Assembly: GCF_024171995.1 (NCBI RefSeq)
Contig: NZ_JAMTCT010000011.1
Span: 124,001 to 188,000 of the forward strand
Source: Promicromonospora umidemergens
GTDB lineage: Bacteria > Actinomycetota > Actinomycetes > Actinomycetales > Cellulomonadaceae
Direction: 5' to 3'
DNA length: 64,000 nt
In this document: positions 36,701 through 45,364 of the stretch, piece by piece
How positions within the stretch are numbered: position 1 is the first letter of the stretch
How the letters are laid out: every line of letters begins with the position of its first letter
Made by a program: the position numbers and the translations under genes
The notes under the pieces: model-generated
Told to the model about the DNA's origin: nothing
Database searches by the model: none
The model's input: the letters and a program-made list of their open reading frames with translations, nothing else

Positions 36701-37136
36701 CCGTGTGGTGCTCGGCGCGGCGTGGGAAGCGCCCTGGTGGGACAGGTCCACGCGGGTGCGCACGGAGTGGACGTTCCACGCGGAGCCTGGCGGGTCCAAG
36801 GCAGGGTCGGTCGACCTGCCCGTCCTCGACGTCGCCTACGCCGTCAAGGGCATGAGCCTCGCCAACAAGGCTCCGCGGCAGACCACCGCCACGGTGACGG
36901 TCGGTCACCAGGCTGGTAGCTCTGGAGGCAAGGTGACCGGGGCGCGTCTGTGGTGGTCGCCCGATGACGGCGTCACCTGGCACAAGGCGGCGCTGCGCCG
37001 GACCGGCGCAGGTGTCTACACCAGCGGTCTCAAGGTGCCGACCGGCACCGAGCATGTCTCCGTCCGCGTCGAGGCACGGGACGCAGCAGGCGGCACCATC
37101 GAGCAGACGGTGATCCGGGCGTACGGCGTCCGCTGA
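33705..37136 (+). CDS. Secreted S8 family serine peptidase (subtilase)
   Basis: About 1143 aa. A signal peptide is followed by a propeptide (to about residue 220). The catalytic triad is visible as VAVLDSGVD (Asp near 267), GHGTHVA (His near 299) and SGTSMAAPHVAG (Ser near 475); the oxyanion Asn is in VVAAGNDG. The remaining 600 residues are Ig-like or beta-rich domains without a sortase motif or membrane anchor, so the enzyme is probably released. The start ATG follows AAGGAGA. It is preceded by a structured leader and followed by a perfect hairpin. Confidence 0.95.
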   Translation: MRARAGAAAAAIAVAVATGAGVPALTLGAVAAGPDGDGAAVAPVVLTRSGPPSTATVTLITGDRVTLTRHADGRSSAAVTPGAGREGIAFQRITEGDRLHVIPADVAGLVPDRMDSALFDVSGLVAAGYDDANRGTVPVIVQDAAVAHEAAAGSDMSARGDRTASGAGKPQDRRQPDWAALGLEPERTLESAGAISADLDREAAADLLAGLRRDTSRSAARSTTPEVKVWLDAPVQALDEDSMPQIGAPAAWEAGYTGEGVTVAVLDSGVDRTHPDLDDVVVGAKDFTGSGNTKDHYGHGTHVASIALGSGDASGGENRGVAPGADLLVGKVLDEFGGGEMSSVVDGMEWAAGEGADVVNLSLGESENYTDGTDPTSVALDTLSARHGTLFVVAAGNDGEYGTVATPGAASSALTVGAVDDADDVATFSSRGPRALDQAIKPDVTAPGVEIVAARAAGTKPGSGTGKYVAWSGTSMAAPHVAGAAAVLKQARPDLSAQQLKAVLMGSAQHTSGGVFDEGAGRIYLPAALELPVMASPDSLSFGALEFPQQGRVKRTLTYENDTDTAVTLDLAVTATRQDGKPLPARAVTLGSSTLTVPAQGTATVDVRVNTTVGAVERRYSGAVTATGPDGQEVRTPLGYYKEPDLADLKIDAVGRDGKPHAGSSTVRVVNVDDPALFSEHLEIGAEGADLRVPPGSYSVTGFLWTADEEFVVSEATAVLHPEVKVADDTALVLDARTARELTVTTQRPAGLASLALDDTRTAADGEPYGFGLVVTGEATAYATPTKAAVTTGTHDLQTHFVLTGPSGASRAPSYTYDLLYAQEVVDTFKFRATERNTAPLTTGYAALGTDHRNASARVGFAADHLWGSAVSSPVATPGRRTEYVSANGVAWGHEVYVGSAESDQGYFQGEPRTYAPREKARTTVGGAVLGTRLDEGAITAEGRTLALGLVPWSDADRHPFDSFGGDTTRLRVWQDGAAVADNTYPSAQVRIPAGGADHRVVLGAAWEAPWWDRSTRVRTEWTFHAEPGGSKAGSVDLPVLDVAYAVKGMSLANKAPRQTTATVTVGHQAGSSGGKVTGARLWWSPDDGVTWHKAALRRTGAGVYTSGLKVPTGTEHVSVRVEARDAAGGTIEQTVIRAYGVR

Positions 37137-37148
37137 CGCCTGACCCGA

Positions 37149-37192
37149 GTGTCAGACCCCCAGGTCAGCACGGCGACCTGGGGGTCTGACAC
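37149..37192. terminator. Perfect 18-bp hairpin after the subtilase gene
   Basis: Arms 37149-37166 and 37175-37192 are complementary at all 18 positions, with an 8-nt loop. It starts 12 nt after the subtilase stop and is followed by a new promoter-like TAGCCT. It is likely the subtilase terminator, although no T-run follows. Confidence 0.75.
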
Positions 37193-37221
37193 GTACCTGT
37201 GCCGTGTAGCCTCTGCGCGAC

Positions 37222-37899
37222 ATGATCGAGCAGACGACCAGCGGCGACAGCGACCTCCCCGCGCTCGACGGCGCCGTCCGGCACGCCGTCGGACAGCCGG
37301 GCAAGGCCCCGCTCCGCGTGATCTTCGTGCCCGGGCTGGGCGACCGGCTGCCGCCCCTTGTGCACCTCCAGCGCGAGGCGCTGCGCACGTGGCGCGCCCT
37401 GGGCGTTCACACCACGATGTTCCGCGTCCGCTGGTCGTCCGACGCGTCGTTCCAGGACCGGCTCGACCGGCTCGACGAGATGGTCGAGCGCTACGAGCAG
37501 CGCGGAGAACGGGTGGCGCTCATGGGCGCGTCCGCCGGAGCGGGGGCCGTCCTCGCGGCGTACGCCCGACGCCGCTCGATCGTCGCGGTCGTGATCATCG
37601 CAGGGAAGTGGCTCGAACCCGAGGACATCATCAAGCCCGTGCTCGAACGCAACGCGCCGTTCGCGCAGTCCCTGTCGGCGGTGCCGAAGCTGCTGGAGGA
37701 GCTGGGCCCGGACGACCGGGCCAAGATCCTCAGCCTGCGCTCTGCCCGGGACGGTGTGGTCGACGACGAGGACACGCTCCTCGAGGGTGCCGTGAACGAG
37801 ACGATGCGCGTGGTGGGCCACGTCATCGCCATCGGCTACGCGCTGATGTTCCGGGCTCGGCGCGTGGTGCGGTTCCTGCGCGAGGCAACGAGCGACTGA
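37222..37899 (+). CDS. Alpha/beta hydrolase-like protein
   Basis: About 225 aa. The N-terminal half resembles an alpha/beta hydrolase: VIFVPGLGDRLPP for the oxyanion region and MGASAGAG as the nucleophile elbow (GxSxG). A clear catalytic His/Asp pair near the C-terminus is not obvious, so activity is uncertain. The C-terminus has a hydrophobic stretch (VGHVIAIGYALMF). The ATG 37222 lies 9 nt after TAGCCT with no ribosome site, suggesting a leaderless transcript. No functional link to its neighbours is apparent. Confidence 0.7.
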   Translation: MIEQTTSGDSDLPALDGAVRHAVGQPGKAPLRVIFVPGLGDRLPPLVHLQREALRTWRALGVHTTMFRVRWSSDASFQDRLDRLDEMVERYEQRGERVALMGASAGAGAVLAAYARRRSIVAVVIIAGKWLEPEDIIKPVLERNAPFAQSLSAVPKLLEELGPDDRAKILSLRSARDGVVDDEDTLLEGAVNETMRVVGHVIAIGYALMFRARRVVRFLREATSD

Positions 37900-37967
37900 A
37901 TCCATTCGCCCATGAAAGCAAGTTCAACTTGGCATGTTGTAGTTGCCAACTTAGGAGGTGAAACCCT

Positions 37968-38195
37968 ATGTCCGAACTTAAGCCGAAGGAACTGGCCGAG
38001 ATCGAGCGCGACTTCGAGAACTTCGACATCGACACGGCCGAGGTCTACGACGTCGGAGTCGACGAGCTGCCCCCGCAGGTAGTGCTCACCCGGGCCATGG
38101 CTGAGCGCGAACTCCTCCTGCGGCAGGCCGACGAGGTGATGCACGACGCGATAGGCACGGCCCGTGCGGCAACCAAGGGTCGCATCAGCGCCTGA
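37968..38195 (+). CDS. Small acidic protein of unknown function
   Basis: 75 aa, not recognised. It has an unusually strong ribosome site (AGGAGGTGA) and an AT-rich leader with the palindrome AAGTTCAACTT (37920-37930), unlike its GC-rich neighbours. The N-terminal half is acidic (EIERDFENFDIDTAEVYDVG), the C-terminal half helical and more basic. It has no Cys, no signal peptide and no membrane helix. The acidic stretch loosely recalls RiPP leader peptides, but no modifying enzyme is adjacent. The coding call rests on the strong start signal and codon bias. Confidence 0.7.
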   Translation: MSELKPKELAEIERDFENFDIDTAEVYDVGVDELPPQVVLTRAMAERELLLRQADEVMHDAIGTARAATKGRISA

Positions 38196-38279
38196 CAAGT
38201 AGCGGGCCTTACCGACACTTCAGGAACCGTGGTGCTCCCGGCGCTTGCCGTGGCGGCTCAGCCTCCGCAGACTCTGGCT

Positions 38280-38699
38280 ATGACGACCTCCCAGGACACC
38301 TCCGCCGCCGTCGCGCACTTCACCGAGCGGCTCACCTTCGAGACCGACGTCGCCGACGTCCACGCCGATCTTGCCGCCGGCGTCCCGTTCACCCTCGTCG
38401 ACGCGCGGTCCCAGGAGTCGTGGGACCAGGGGCACATCCCCGGCGCGGTGCACCTGCCCGGCGGCAAGGTCCGGCTGCGGGCCGAGCAGCTCGTCGACCG
38501 GGACCTGCCGGTCGTCACCTACTGCTGGGGCCCCGGCTGCAACGCCGCGACCAAGGCCGCGCTCGAGTTCGCGAAGCTCGGCTATCAGGTCAGGGAGATG
38601 CTCGGCGGGTTCGAGTACTGGGTGCGCGAGGGCTTCGCGTACGAGACGGCGACGGGCCGGACCCAGCCGAACCCGGACCCGCTGGCCTCGCCGGTCTGA
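38280..38699 (+). CDS. Rhodanese-like domain protein
   Basis: About 139 aa, a single rhodanese domain. The domain entry TLVDARSQESWDQGHIPGAVHLP is characteristic, in two parts: LVDARSQESWDQGHIPGA and the following loop. The catalytic cysteine lies in YCWGPGCNAATKAA. Such proteins carry sulfane sulfur and act in sulfur transfer or detoxification. The start ATG 38280 is preferred as it leaves a short, typical N-terminus; the ribosome site is weak. It is convergent with the CitB-type regulator, with a hairpin between. Confidence 0.9.
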   Translation: MTTSQDTSAAVAHFTERLTFETDVADVHADLAAGVPFTLVDARSQESWDQGHIPGAVHLPGGKVRLRAEQLVDRDLPVVTYCWGPGCNAATKAALEFAKLGYQVREMLGGFEYWVREGFAYETATGRTQPNPDPLASPV

Positions 38700-38715
38700 T
38701 CGCTGTCGCGGCTTC

Positions 38716-38769
38716 TACCCCGCGATTGCGCCCGGAACAGGGGCGAGATCTAGGCGCAATCACGGGGTA
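38716..38769. terminator. 17-bp hairpin between convergent genes
   Basis: Arms 38716-38732 and 38753-38769 match at 16 of 17 positions with a 20-nt loop. It separates the rhodanese gene from the convergent response-regulator gene and could serve both strands. Confidence 0.65.
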
Positions 38770-38804
38770 CGCGCGCAGCACGGCCGAGGGCGGATCGGCG
38801 CCGG

Positions 38805-39560
38805 TCACGTCGGCCGGTAGCGGTTCTCCGGGCGGCCCGTCGCCCCGTAGCGCGGGCTGACCCGCGCATGGCCCTCGGCGACCAGGTGCTCCAGGTAGCG
38901 GCGAGCACTCACGCGTGACATCCCGACCGCCTCGGCGACCTCGACCGCCGACGCGTCCCTGATGCCGGACCCGCCCCGCCCGTCCGGCGCCCCCGGGCCG
39001 GTCGGCCCCTCCGGCCCGCCCGTGCTCGGGTCCGCGCACAGCCGGACCAGCGCCTCGTGGACCAGGGTGCGGCTCCGCTCGGAGAGTCCCTTCGGTGGCA
39101 GGGCCGTGGCCGACCGCGGACCGGCGAGGAGCTGGTCCACCTCGTCCTGACCGAGCGTGTCCTGGGCCCGTCGCACGTCCTCGCGCCGCTGCCACACCTC
39201 ATCGAGGCGTTCGCGCAGGGCGGCGGCGCTGAAGGGCTTGACCAGGTAGGCGACGACGCCGCCGGCCATGGCCTGGCGCACGCTGTCGAGCTCCCGGGCA
39301 GCGGTGGTGGCGACGACGTCGACGGGCGGGCCGGGCAGCAGCCGCAGCCGGCGGAGCACGTCGAGCCCACCGATGTCCGGCAGGTGCAGGTCGAGCAGCA
39401 CCAGGTCGGGCCGCAGCGCGGCTGCCAGCCGCAGCGCGTCCGCGCCGTTCCGGGCCTCGCCCACCACGACGAACCGGGGATGGCTCTCCACGAACTCCCG
39501 GTGCACGACGGCGACGGCAGGGTCGTCCTCGACGACGAGCGTCCGTGCGCGTTCCGTCAT
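38805..39560 (-). CDS. CitB/DpiA-type response regulator
   Basis: About 251 aa. The receiver domain has the acidic pair VVEDDPAV, the phospho-acceptor in LVLLDLHLPD and the conserved lysine in YLVKPFSAAAL. The C-terminal half carries a helix-turn-helix (VEVAEAVGMSRVSARRYLEHL) as in CitB regulators. The start overlaps the stop of the histidine-kinase gene (ATGA). With that kinase it should sense an extracellular carboxylate and activate the divergent tctCBA operon. Confidence 0.94.
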   Translation of the reverse strand: MTERARTLVVEDDPAVAVVHREFVESHPRFVVVGEARNGADALRLAAALRPDLVLLDLHLPDIGGLDVLRRLRLLPGPPVDVVATTAARELDSVRQAMAGGVVAYLVKPFSAAALRERLDEVWQRREDVRRAQDTLGQDEVDQLLAGPRSATALPPKGLSERSRTLVHEALVRLCADPSTGGPEGPTGPGAPDGRGGSGIRDASAVEVAEAVGMSRVSARRYLEHLVAEGHARVSPRYGATGRPENRYRPT

Positions 39561-40921
39561 GGTGCCGCCTCCCCGGCCCCGGCCCTGGCCCGGACCCCGG
39601 CACCGACGCCGGCGCCGACCTCGGCCCCGGCCGCCCGGAAGAGCCCGCCCGACACCGGCACCCGGACCGGCAGCTCGACGGTCATCCGCGCCCCGCCGAG
39701 GTCGCCGGTCCCGATGGCCACCTCGCCGTCGCGCCGGTCCACCACCCGCCTGACCAGGGCAAGGCCGATGCCGCGGCTGTGCTCCCTCATCCCGGGCACC
39801 TTCGTGGAGAACCCGGCCTTGAAGACCTGGTGGTGCAGGTGGGTGGGCACGCCGGGGCCGTCGTCGTCGACCTGCAGGCGCAGGTGCGTGCCGTCGGAGG
39901 CCAGCAGCACCCGGACCCGTCCGTCGGGCGCAGTCGCGTCGACCGCGTTGTCGATCAGGTTCCCGAGCACGATGAGCGCGTCCGTGTGCAGCGACGAGGC
40001 GTCCGGCGTGGCCGGGGCGTCGAGGGTGGACGAGTCGTCGACATCGAGGAGCACGCCGCGCTCACGCGCCGTGACGGCCTTGACCAGGAGCAGCGCCGCG
40101 ACCTCGGGGGACCGCACGCCCGGCGCGACCGCCGCCGAGGTGAACAGCCCCCCATAGCCCGACCGCTCGATGAACGCGACGGCATCCTCGGTGCGGCCCA
40201 GCTCCAGCAGCCCCGAGATCACGTGCACGGTGTTGGCGAACTCGTGCGACTGGGAGCGCAGGGCGTCGGTGAGGCCGCGGGTCTCCAGGAGGCCGGCGAT
40301 GTCCTCGGGCTCGAGCAGGTAGATGCGGCGGCGTACCAGGCGGGTCAGCCACGCCGCGCAGAGCACGCCGACCGCCGCGGCGGCCGCGAGCGAGCCGAGC
40401 AGCCAGCCCCGGTCGTCGGTCAGGTCGGCGCGCAGCTCTGACTCGAGGATCCCGACGCTGGCGGTGCCGATGACGGGGGCGGTCGAGGCGTCGTCGGCCG
40501 CGTCCCCGTAGACGGGCACCTTGACGCGCCACGACGTGCCGAGCGTGCCGGTCTGCGTGCCCGTCCACACCCGCCCCGACAGGGGTACGGAGGGGTCGGT
40601 CGAGACCCGCCGCCCGATCTGCTCGGGGTCGGGATGGGAATAGCGCATGCCGGCGTCGTCGGTGACGACCACGTAGGTCACCTCGGACGCCTCACGGATG
40701 ACCTCCGCGATCGGCTGGATCGTGGCGGAGGGGTCGTCGTCGTCGAACGCGTCCTGGATGGCGGGCAGCCGCGCCACCGACTGTGCCACCCCTGCCATCC
40801 GGTCGACGTAGGCCTCGCGGAGCTGGCGCTCCTGCAGGGCCGAGGCCACCAACCCGGTGGTGCACACCAGCACGAGCACGATCACGACCTGCAGCACCAA
40901 CAGTTGCGCCCGGAGCGTCAT
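39557..40921 (-). CDS. CitA/DcuS-type sensor histidine kinase
   Basis: About 454 aa. One N-terminal helix, an outer sensor region (about residues 35-175), a second helix, then the kinase core. The phosphorylated histidine lies in LRSQSHEFANTVHVISGLLE, the arrangement typical of CitA/DcuS kinases. ATPase boxes are seen as LGNLIDNAVDA, DDDGPGVP and HSRGIGLALV. The C-terminal tail is Ala/Gly-rich. The start ATG 40921 follows AGAAGAG. It likely detects citrate-like acids at the cell surface and controls tctCBA. Confidence 0.93.
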   Translation of the reverse strand: MTLRAQLLVLQVVIVLVLVCTTGLVASALQERQLREAYVDRMAGVAQSVARLPAIQDAFDDDDPSATIQPIAEVIREASEVTYVVVTDDAGMRYSHPDPEQIGRRVSTDPSVPLSGRVWTGTQTGTLGTSWRVKVPVYGDAADDASTAPVIGTASVGILESELRADLTDDRGWLLGSLAAAAAVGVLCAAWLTRLVRRRIYLLEPEDIAGLLETRGLTDALRSQSHEFANTVHVISGLLELGRTEDAVAFIERSGYGGLFTSAAVAPGVRSPEVAALLLVKAVTARERGVLLDVDDSSTLDAPATPDASSLHTDALIVLGNLIDNAVDATAPDGRVRVLLASDGTHLRLQVDDDGPGVPTHLHHQVFKAGFSTKVPGMREHSRGIGLALVRRVVDRRDGEVAIGTGDLGGARMTVELPVRVPVSGGLFRAAGAEVGAGVGAGVRARAGAGEAAP

Positions 40922-40990
40922 CGCTCTTCTCACGGACGCCAGTGTGCACCGGTTGACGGCCGGTGCGGTAGCCGAGCGGTGCGACCGAAA

Positions 40991-41020
40991 CGACCACAAC
41001 CTTCGTTGCGACCACAACCA
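40991..41020. promoter_or_regulatory. Direct repeats between CitAB and tctCBA
   Basis: CGACCACAACC occurs at 40991-41001 and again at 41009-41019, 18 bp apart, in the 207-bp divergent region. Direct repeats with about two helical turns spacing fit binding of a dimeric response regulator upstream of tctC. Confidence 0.5.
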
Positions 41021-41128
41021 GGCCCCCGAGGCGTGCGCTCCCTACGCTCACGCCGAGGTAGACCGAGGGCCGTCGACGTAGCCGGCTCCGGGTACCCGCA
41101 TCCGCCGCATCCACTCAAAGGAGAAGAC

Positions 41129-42130
41129 ATGCGCATCATGCGAACCGGGGCTGCCCCGGTCGGAATCGTCCTTGCACTGGCCCTGGCCGGCTGCTCCAGC
41201 CTTGAAGCGGGCGGTGGCGGCAGCGACGCCGCCATCGACGAGCTCAGCATCGTGGTCCCGGCGGGTCCGGGCGGCGGTTGGGACCAGACCGGCCGTGCCA
41301 TGCAGGCCAACCTGCAGGACGAAGGCCTGGTCGGCAGCGCGACGGTGACCAACGTCGACGGAGCGGGCGGCACGGTCGGCCTGGCGAACATCGCCAACGC
41401 CTCCGACCCGAACACCCTCCTCGTGATGGGCCTGGTCATGGTGGGGGCCGTCGAGACCAACCAGTCGCAGGCACGGATCGAGCACACCACCCCGATCGCG
41501 CGCCTCACCGAGGAGCAGGAGGTCATCGTGGTTCCGGCGGAGTCGCCGTACGAGACCATCGACGACCTCCTGGCCGACATCGAGAAGAACGGCAAGGACG
41601 TGTCCATCACCGGCGGGTCCGCGGGCGGTACCGACCACATCCTCGCCGGGATGCTGCTCAAGGCCGCGGGGATGCCGCCGTCCAACATCGGGAACAAGCT
41701 CAACTACATTGCCTACTCCGGTGGCGGCGAGTCCCTGGCGGCGCTGCTCGGCAACAATGTCAACGCGGGCATCTCGGGCATCAGCGAGTACGCGGAGCAG
41801 GTCCAGGCCGGCGAGCTGCGGGCGCTCGCGGTCTCCGGCGAGGAGCGCGTCGATGCGCTCCCGGACACGCCGACCCTCACCGAGGCCGGGTACGACGTCG
41901 TCCTGACGAACTGGCGCGGTGTGGTCGCTCCCGGCTCCATCGACGACGAGGAGCGGGAGGCGCTGACCACCGCTGTCACGAAGCTCGCCGAGTCCGACGC
42001 GTGGCAGGCCACGCTCGAGGAGAAGGACTGGGACGACGCGTTCCTCGCCGGTGAGGAGTTCGACACCTACCTCGACGGCAACATCGCAGAGTCCTTGACG
42101 GTGCTCAAGGACATCGGTCTCATCCGGTGA
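41129..42130 (+). CDS. tctC: Tripartite tricarboxylate transporter binding lipoprotein
   Basis: About 333 aa. The signal peptide ends with LALALAGC (lipobox, cysteine 22). The mature protein begins LSIVVPAGPGGGWDQTGRAM, the family signature for the substrate pocket, and continues with GGTDHILAGMLLKAAG. It delivers citrate or similar acids to the TctAB membrane parts. The start follows AAAGGAGAAG. It is the first gene of the operon, its stop overlaps tctB (GTGA), and it is probably activated by the divergent two-component system. Confidence 0.94.
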   Translation: MRIMRTGAAPVGIVLALALAGCSSLEAGGGGSDAAIDELSIVVPAGPGGGWDQTGRAMQANLQDEGLVGSATVTNVDGAGGTVGLANIANASDPNTLLVMGLVMVGAVETNQSQARIEHTTPIARLTEEQEVIVVPAESPYETIDDLLADIEKNGKDVSITGGSAGGTDHILAGMLLKAAGMPPSNIGNKLNYIAYSGGGESLAALLGNNVNAGISGISEYAEQVQAGELRALAVSGEERVDALPDTPTLTEAGYDVVLTNWRGVVAPGSIDDEEREALTTAVTKLAESDAWQATLEEKDWDDAFLAGEEFDTYLDGNIAESLTVLKDIGLIR

Positions 42131-42732
42131 CGCCCGACGGCGCGGCGCCCGAGGCGCCCATAGCACCTGGTGCACCGACGGACGAGGCGGGCCCTCCGCC
42201 GTCGGACGCCCTGGAGCCGAGGGCGGCGCAGAAGCCGCGCCGCCGGTGGGGCGAGCTCGTGCTGGCCCTCGCCACCACGGCGCTCGGCACGTACGTCCTC
42301 GTGGCCGCCGGGAGCATCACCGTCCCTGGTTCGACCAACACGCTGGGACCGCGCGCCTTTCCCTACCTGGTGGGCGGCATGCTCGTCGTCGCGGGAGTGG
42401 TGCTGGTCGTCCTGGTCCTGAGCGGCCGGGGCGGCGAGGAGGAGGGCGGCGAGGACGTCGACCCGAACGTCCGGACCGACTGGCTGACCGTGGTGCTGAT
42501 CGTGGCCATCCTGGTCGTCCACGTGTTCGCGATCAACGTCATCGGCTGGCCGTTCGCCGCCGCGATCCTGTTCGCGGGTGCCGCGGTCGTCCTCGGCGCG
42601 CGCCCGTGGTGGCGCGCCGCCGTGGCCGGGCTCGTGCTGGGCCTGATCATCCAAGTGATCTTCGGCGGGCTGCTGGGGCTGTCGCTCCCGGCCGGCCCGC
42701 TCCTGGAAGGGGTGCCGTTCCTCCGTGGATAA
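42127..42732 (+). CDS. tctB: Tripartite tricarboxylate transporter small membrane subunit
   Basis: About 201 aa with four hydrophobic helices after a Pro/Ala-rich N-terminal tail of about 40 residues. The segment [20 protein letters not shown] is typical for TctB. It overlaps tctC at the start (GTG 42127) and tctA at the end, as expected for co-translated membrane subunits. The long soluble N-terminal tail is more extended than in textbook TctB proteins. Confidence 0.9.
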   Translation: MTPDGAAPEAPIAPGAPTDEAGPPPSDALEPRAAQKPRRRWGELVLALATTALGTYVLVAAGSITVPGSTNTLGPRAFPYLVGGMLVVAGVVLVVLVLSGRGGEEEGGEDVDPNVRTDWLTVVLIVAILVVHVFAINVIGWPFAAAILFAGAAVVLGARPWWRAAVAGLVLGLIIQVIFGGLLGLSLPAGPLLEGVPFLRG

Positions 42733-44227
42733 CTTCTCCGCACTGCTCGACGGGTTCTCCACCGTCCTGCACCCCACCTACCTGCTGTGGGCGCTGTTCG
42801 GCGTGTTCATCGGGACGGCGGTCGGTGTGCTGCCGGGCATCGGCCCGGCCATGACGATCGCCCTGCTCCTGCCGCTGACCTACTCCCTCGAGCCGACGGC
42901 GGCGATCATCGTCTTCGCCGGCATCTACTACGGCGGCATGTACGGCGGGTCGACGACGTCGATCCTGCTCAACACGCCCGGCGAGTCCGCCTCGATCGTG
43001 ACGGCGATCGAGGGCAACAAGATGGCGCGCGCCGGGAGGGGCGCTGCGGCGCTCGCCACCGCAGCCATCGGCTCGTTCGTGGCGGGGACCCTCGCCACGG
43101 TGGCGCTCACCTTCCTGGCGCCCGTGATCGCCCGCTGGGCGGTCCAGCTCGGCGAGCCCGACTACTTCGCCCTCATGGTGGTCGCGTTCATCACCGTGGG
43201 CGCCCTGCTCGGCTCGTCGGTCCCGCGCGGCCTCGCCGCGCTCTCCCTCGGCCTCTTCCTCGGGCTGGTCGGCACGGACACCCTGACCGGCCAGCAGCGC
43301 TTCACGTTCGGTGTGCCCAACCTTGCGGACGGGATCGACGTCGTGATCGTCGCCGTCGGCCTGTTCGCCGTCGGTGAGGCCCTGTACGTAGGTTCCCGGA
43401 TGCGGCACGGCCCGATCAAGGTCATCCCGATCGAGAAGGGCTGGCGCTCCTGGATGAAGCCGGACGACTGGCGGCGCTCCTGGAAGCCGTGGCTGCGCGG
43501 CGCCGCGATCGGTTTCCCGGTGGGCACCATCCCGGCCGGCGGTGCCGACGTCGCGACGTTCCTCTCCTATGCCTCCGAGCGCAGGCTCGCCGGGAAGGAG
43601 CGGCGCAAGCAGTTCGGCAAGGGTGCCATCGAGGGCGTTGCCGGCCCGGAGGCCGCGAACAACGCGGCGTCGGCGGGCGTGCTGGTCCCCCTGCTCACCC
43701 TCGGCCTGCCCACGACGGCGACCGCGGCCATCATCATCGTCGCGTTCCAGTCCTACGGGATCCAGCCCGGCCCGCTCCTGCTGCAGAACGAGTCAACGCT
43801 CGTGTGGGCACTGATCGCGAGCCTGTACATCGGCAACGTCATGCTGGTGGTGCTGAACCTGCCGCTCGTTGGCATGTGGGTACGCGTGCTGCGCATCCCG
43901 CGGCACTACCTCTACGCGGGCATCATCCTGTTCGGCGCGCTCGGCTCGTACGCGCTGAACTTCTCGCCCGTCGACGTGCTGCTGCTGGTGCTGATCGGCC
44001 TCGCGGGGTTCTTCATGCGGCGGTACGGGTACCCGGTGGCGCCCCTGGTGGTCGGCATGATCCTCGGCCCGATGGCGGAGGACCGGCTGCGCCGTTCGCT
44101 CGCGATCAGCCAGGGCGACCTGTCCTACCTCGTGAGCAGCCCGTTCGCCGCGAGCGCGTACGTGGCGATCGTGGTGCTGCTGGCCCTGGGCATCTGGCTG
44201 AAGCGCCGGGAGCGTGCGCAGGCCTAG
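42725..44227 (+). CDS. tctA: Tripartite tricarboxylate transporter large membrane subunit
   Basis: About 500 aa with roughly twelve helices. Family motifs are clear: [40 protein letters not shown] and the central [20 protein letters not shown]. The loop [20 protein letters not shown] is also conserved. The start is GTG 42725, overlapping tctB. The stop codon TAG is part of a TAGGCT hexamer that probably serves as the -10 of the next gene. Confidence 0.96.
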   Translation: MDNFSALLDGFSTVLHPTYLLWALFGVFIGTAVGVLPGIGPAMTIALLLPLTYSLEPTAAIIVFAGIYYGGMYGGSTTSILLNTPGESASIVTAIEGNKMARAGRGAAALATAAIGSFVAGTLATVALTFLAPVIARWAVQLGEPDYFALMVVAFITVGALLGSSVPRGLAALSLGLFLGLVGTDTLTGQQRFTFGVPNLADGIDVVIVAVGLFAVGEALYVGSRMRHGPIKVIPIEKGWRSWMKPDDWRRSWKPWLRGAAIGFPVGTIPAGGADVATFLSYASERRLAGKERRKQFGKGAIEGVAGPEAANNAASAGVLVPLLTLGLPTTATAAIIIVAFQSYGIQPGPLLLQNESTLVWALIASLYIGNVMLVVLNLPLVGMWVRVLRIPRHYLYAGIILFGALGSYALNFSPVDVLLLVLIGLAGFFMRRYGYPVAPLVVGMILGPMAEDRLRRSLAISQGDLSYLVSSPFAASAYVAIVVLLALGIWLKRRERAQA

Positions 44228-44236
44228 GCTGCGGAC

Positions 44237-45013
44237 ATGGGCACAGCACTGATCACCGGAGGCTCCGCCGGCCTGGGGCTCGAGCTCGCGCGGCAGCTCG
44301 CGGCGCGAGGCCACGACCTCGTGCTGGTGGCGCGCGACGAGGGCCGGCTGAACAAGGTCGCCGAGGAGCTCCGCTCCGCCCATGGTGCGGCGGTCGAGGT
44401 GCTCCCGGCGGACCTCTCGGTGCCCGACGACGTCGCGCGGGTCGCCCAGCGGCTCGCGGTCGTCGGCGGCCGGCCCGAGGACGGCGGCCTGCGCCCCGTC
44501 GGGCTGCTCGTCAATAACGCGGGCTTCGCCACCGGGGCGAGCTTCGCGACGGGCCGGGTCACCACGGAGCGCCGTGGGATCGACGTCATGGTGCGGGCGG
44601 TCGTGGAGCTGACGCACGCCGCCGTCGGGCAGATGCTCGAACGGGACCGGGGGGCGATCCTCAACGTCGGTTCGGTCGCCGCCCTCACCGCCGGCGGCAC
44701 GTACGCAGCGGCGAAGGCGTACGTGCGGACCTTCACCGAGTCCCTGGCGGTCGAGCTCAGGGGCACGGGTGTGACGGCCACGCTGCTGTCCCCCGGGTTC
44801 ACGCACACCGAGTTCCACGAGCGGGCCGGCATCCCCGAGTCGGCGATCCCGGACTGGGGCTGGCTCGACGCCGAGTACGTGGTCCGGACGGCCCTGGCGG
44901 ACGTGCGCAGCGGCGTCGTGCTGTCCACGCCGTCGGTGCGCTACAAGCTGGCCAGCGCGGTGCTGCGGGCGGCGCCGCGCCGGGCCGTCCGCGCCCTCGG
45001 CAAGTACCGCTGA
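44237..45013 (+). CDS. Short-chain dehydrogenase/reductase
   Basis: About 258 aa. The Rossmann motif is ITGGSAGLGLELAR, followed by LVNNAGFATG; the catalytic Tyr/Lys pair is in GTYAAAKAYVRT and the serine in ILNVGSVAALTAG. It resembles the DltE-like SDR group with NADP preference (ARD region after strand 2), but the substrate is unknown. ATG 44237 lies 6 nt after TAGGCT, which overlaps the tctA stop, so a leaderless transcript is likely. Confidence 0.93.
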   Translation: MGTALITGGSAGLGLELARQLAARGHDLVLVARDEGRLNKVAEELRSAHGAAVEVLPADLSVPDDVARVAQRLAVVGGRPEDGGLRPVGLLVNNAGFATGASFATGRVTTERRGIDVMVRAVVELTHAAVGQMLERDRGAILNVGSVAALTAGGTYAAAKAYVRTFTESLAVELRGTGVTATLLSPGFTHTEFHERAGIPESAIPDWGWLDAEYVVRTALADVRSGVVLSTPSVRYKLASAVLRAAPRRAVRALGKYR

Positions 45014-45056
45014 CGAGCCGGCCGGCCCGGCGGGCGGACAACGGTGCGTGCGGCCG

Positions 45057-45266
45057 TCAGAGCCAGCCGACCCGCTTGAAGATCCAGTAGAAGATCCCGC
45101 CCAGACCGAGCATCCCGGCGATCGCGAGCGGGTACCCGAACGTCCAGTGCAGCTCGGGCATGTGGTCGAAGTTCATGCCGTAGATGGTGCCGATCAGCGT
45201 CGGTGCGAAGAGGATCGCCGCCCAGGCCGAGATCTTCTTGGTCTGCTCGCTCTGCGTCAGGCTCAC
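45057..45266 (-). pseudogene. corA: CorA magnesium channel C-terminal fragment
   Basis: The reverse strand encodes SEQTKKISAWAAILFAPTLI, the GMN filter motif (TIYGMNFDHMPELHW) and a second helix ending FKRVGWL, which is the conserved C-terminal end of CorA. About 70 codons survive; the N-terminal 250 residues are missing and are replaced by the pyrE promoter and gene. It looks like a deletion remnant. A short open frame extends upstream but does not resemble CorA. Confidence 0.75.
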
Positions 45267-45364
45267 AGCAGAACCCTCCCAGAGGTCGGCGGCAACCCAG
45301 GACGGCGCCCGCGCCACCAGGCAGGCTTCCGCGCGGCGTGCCGGCGCCACGTATTCTTGCCACC

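Noticed and set aside
37968-38195. RiPP precursor peptide
   Set aside because: The acidic N-terminus recalls leaders, but the C-terminal part has no Cys and few Ser/Thr, and no modification enzyme or transporter is adjacent.
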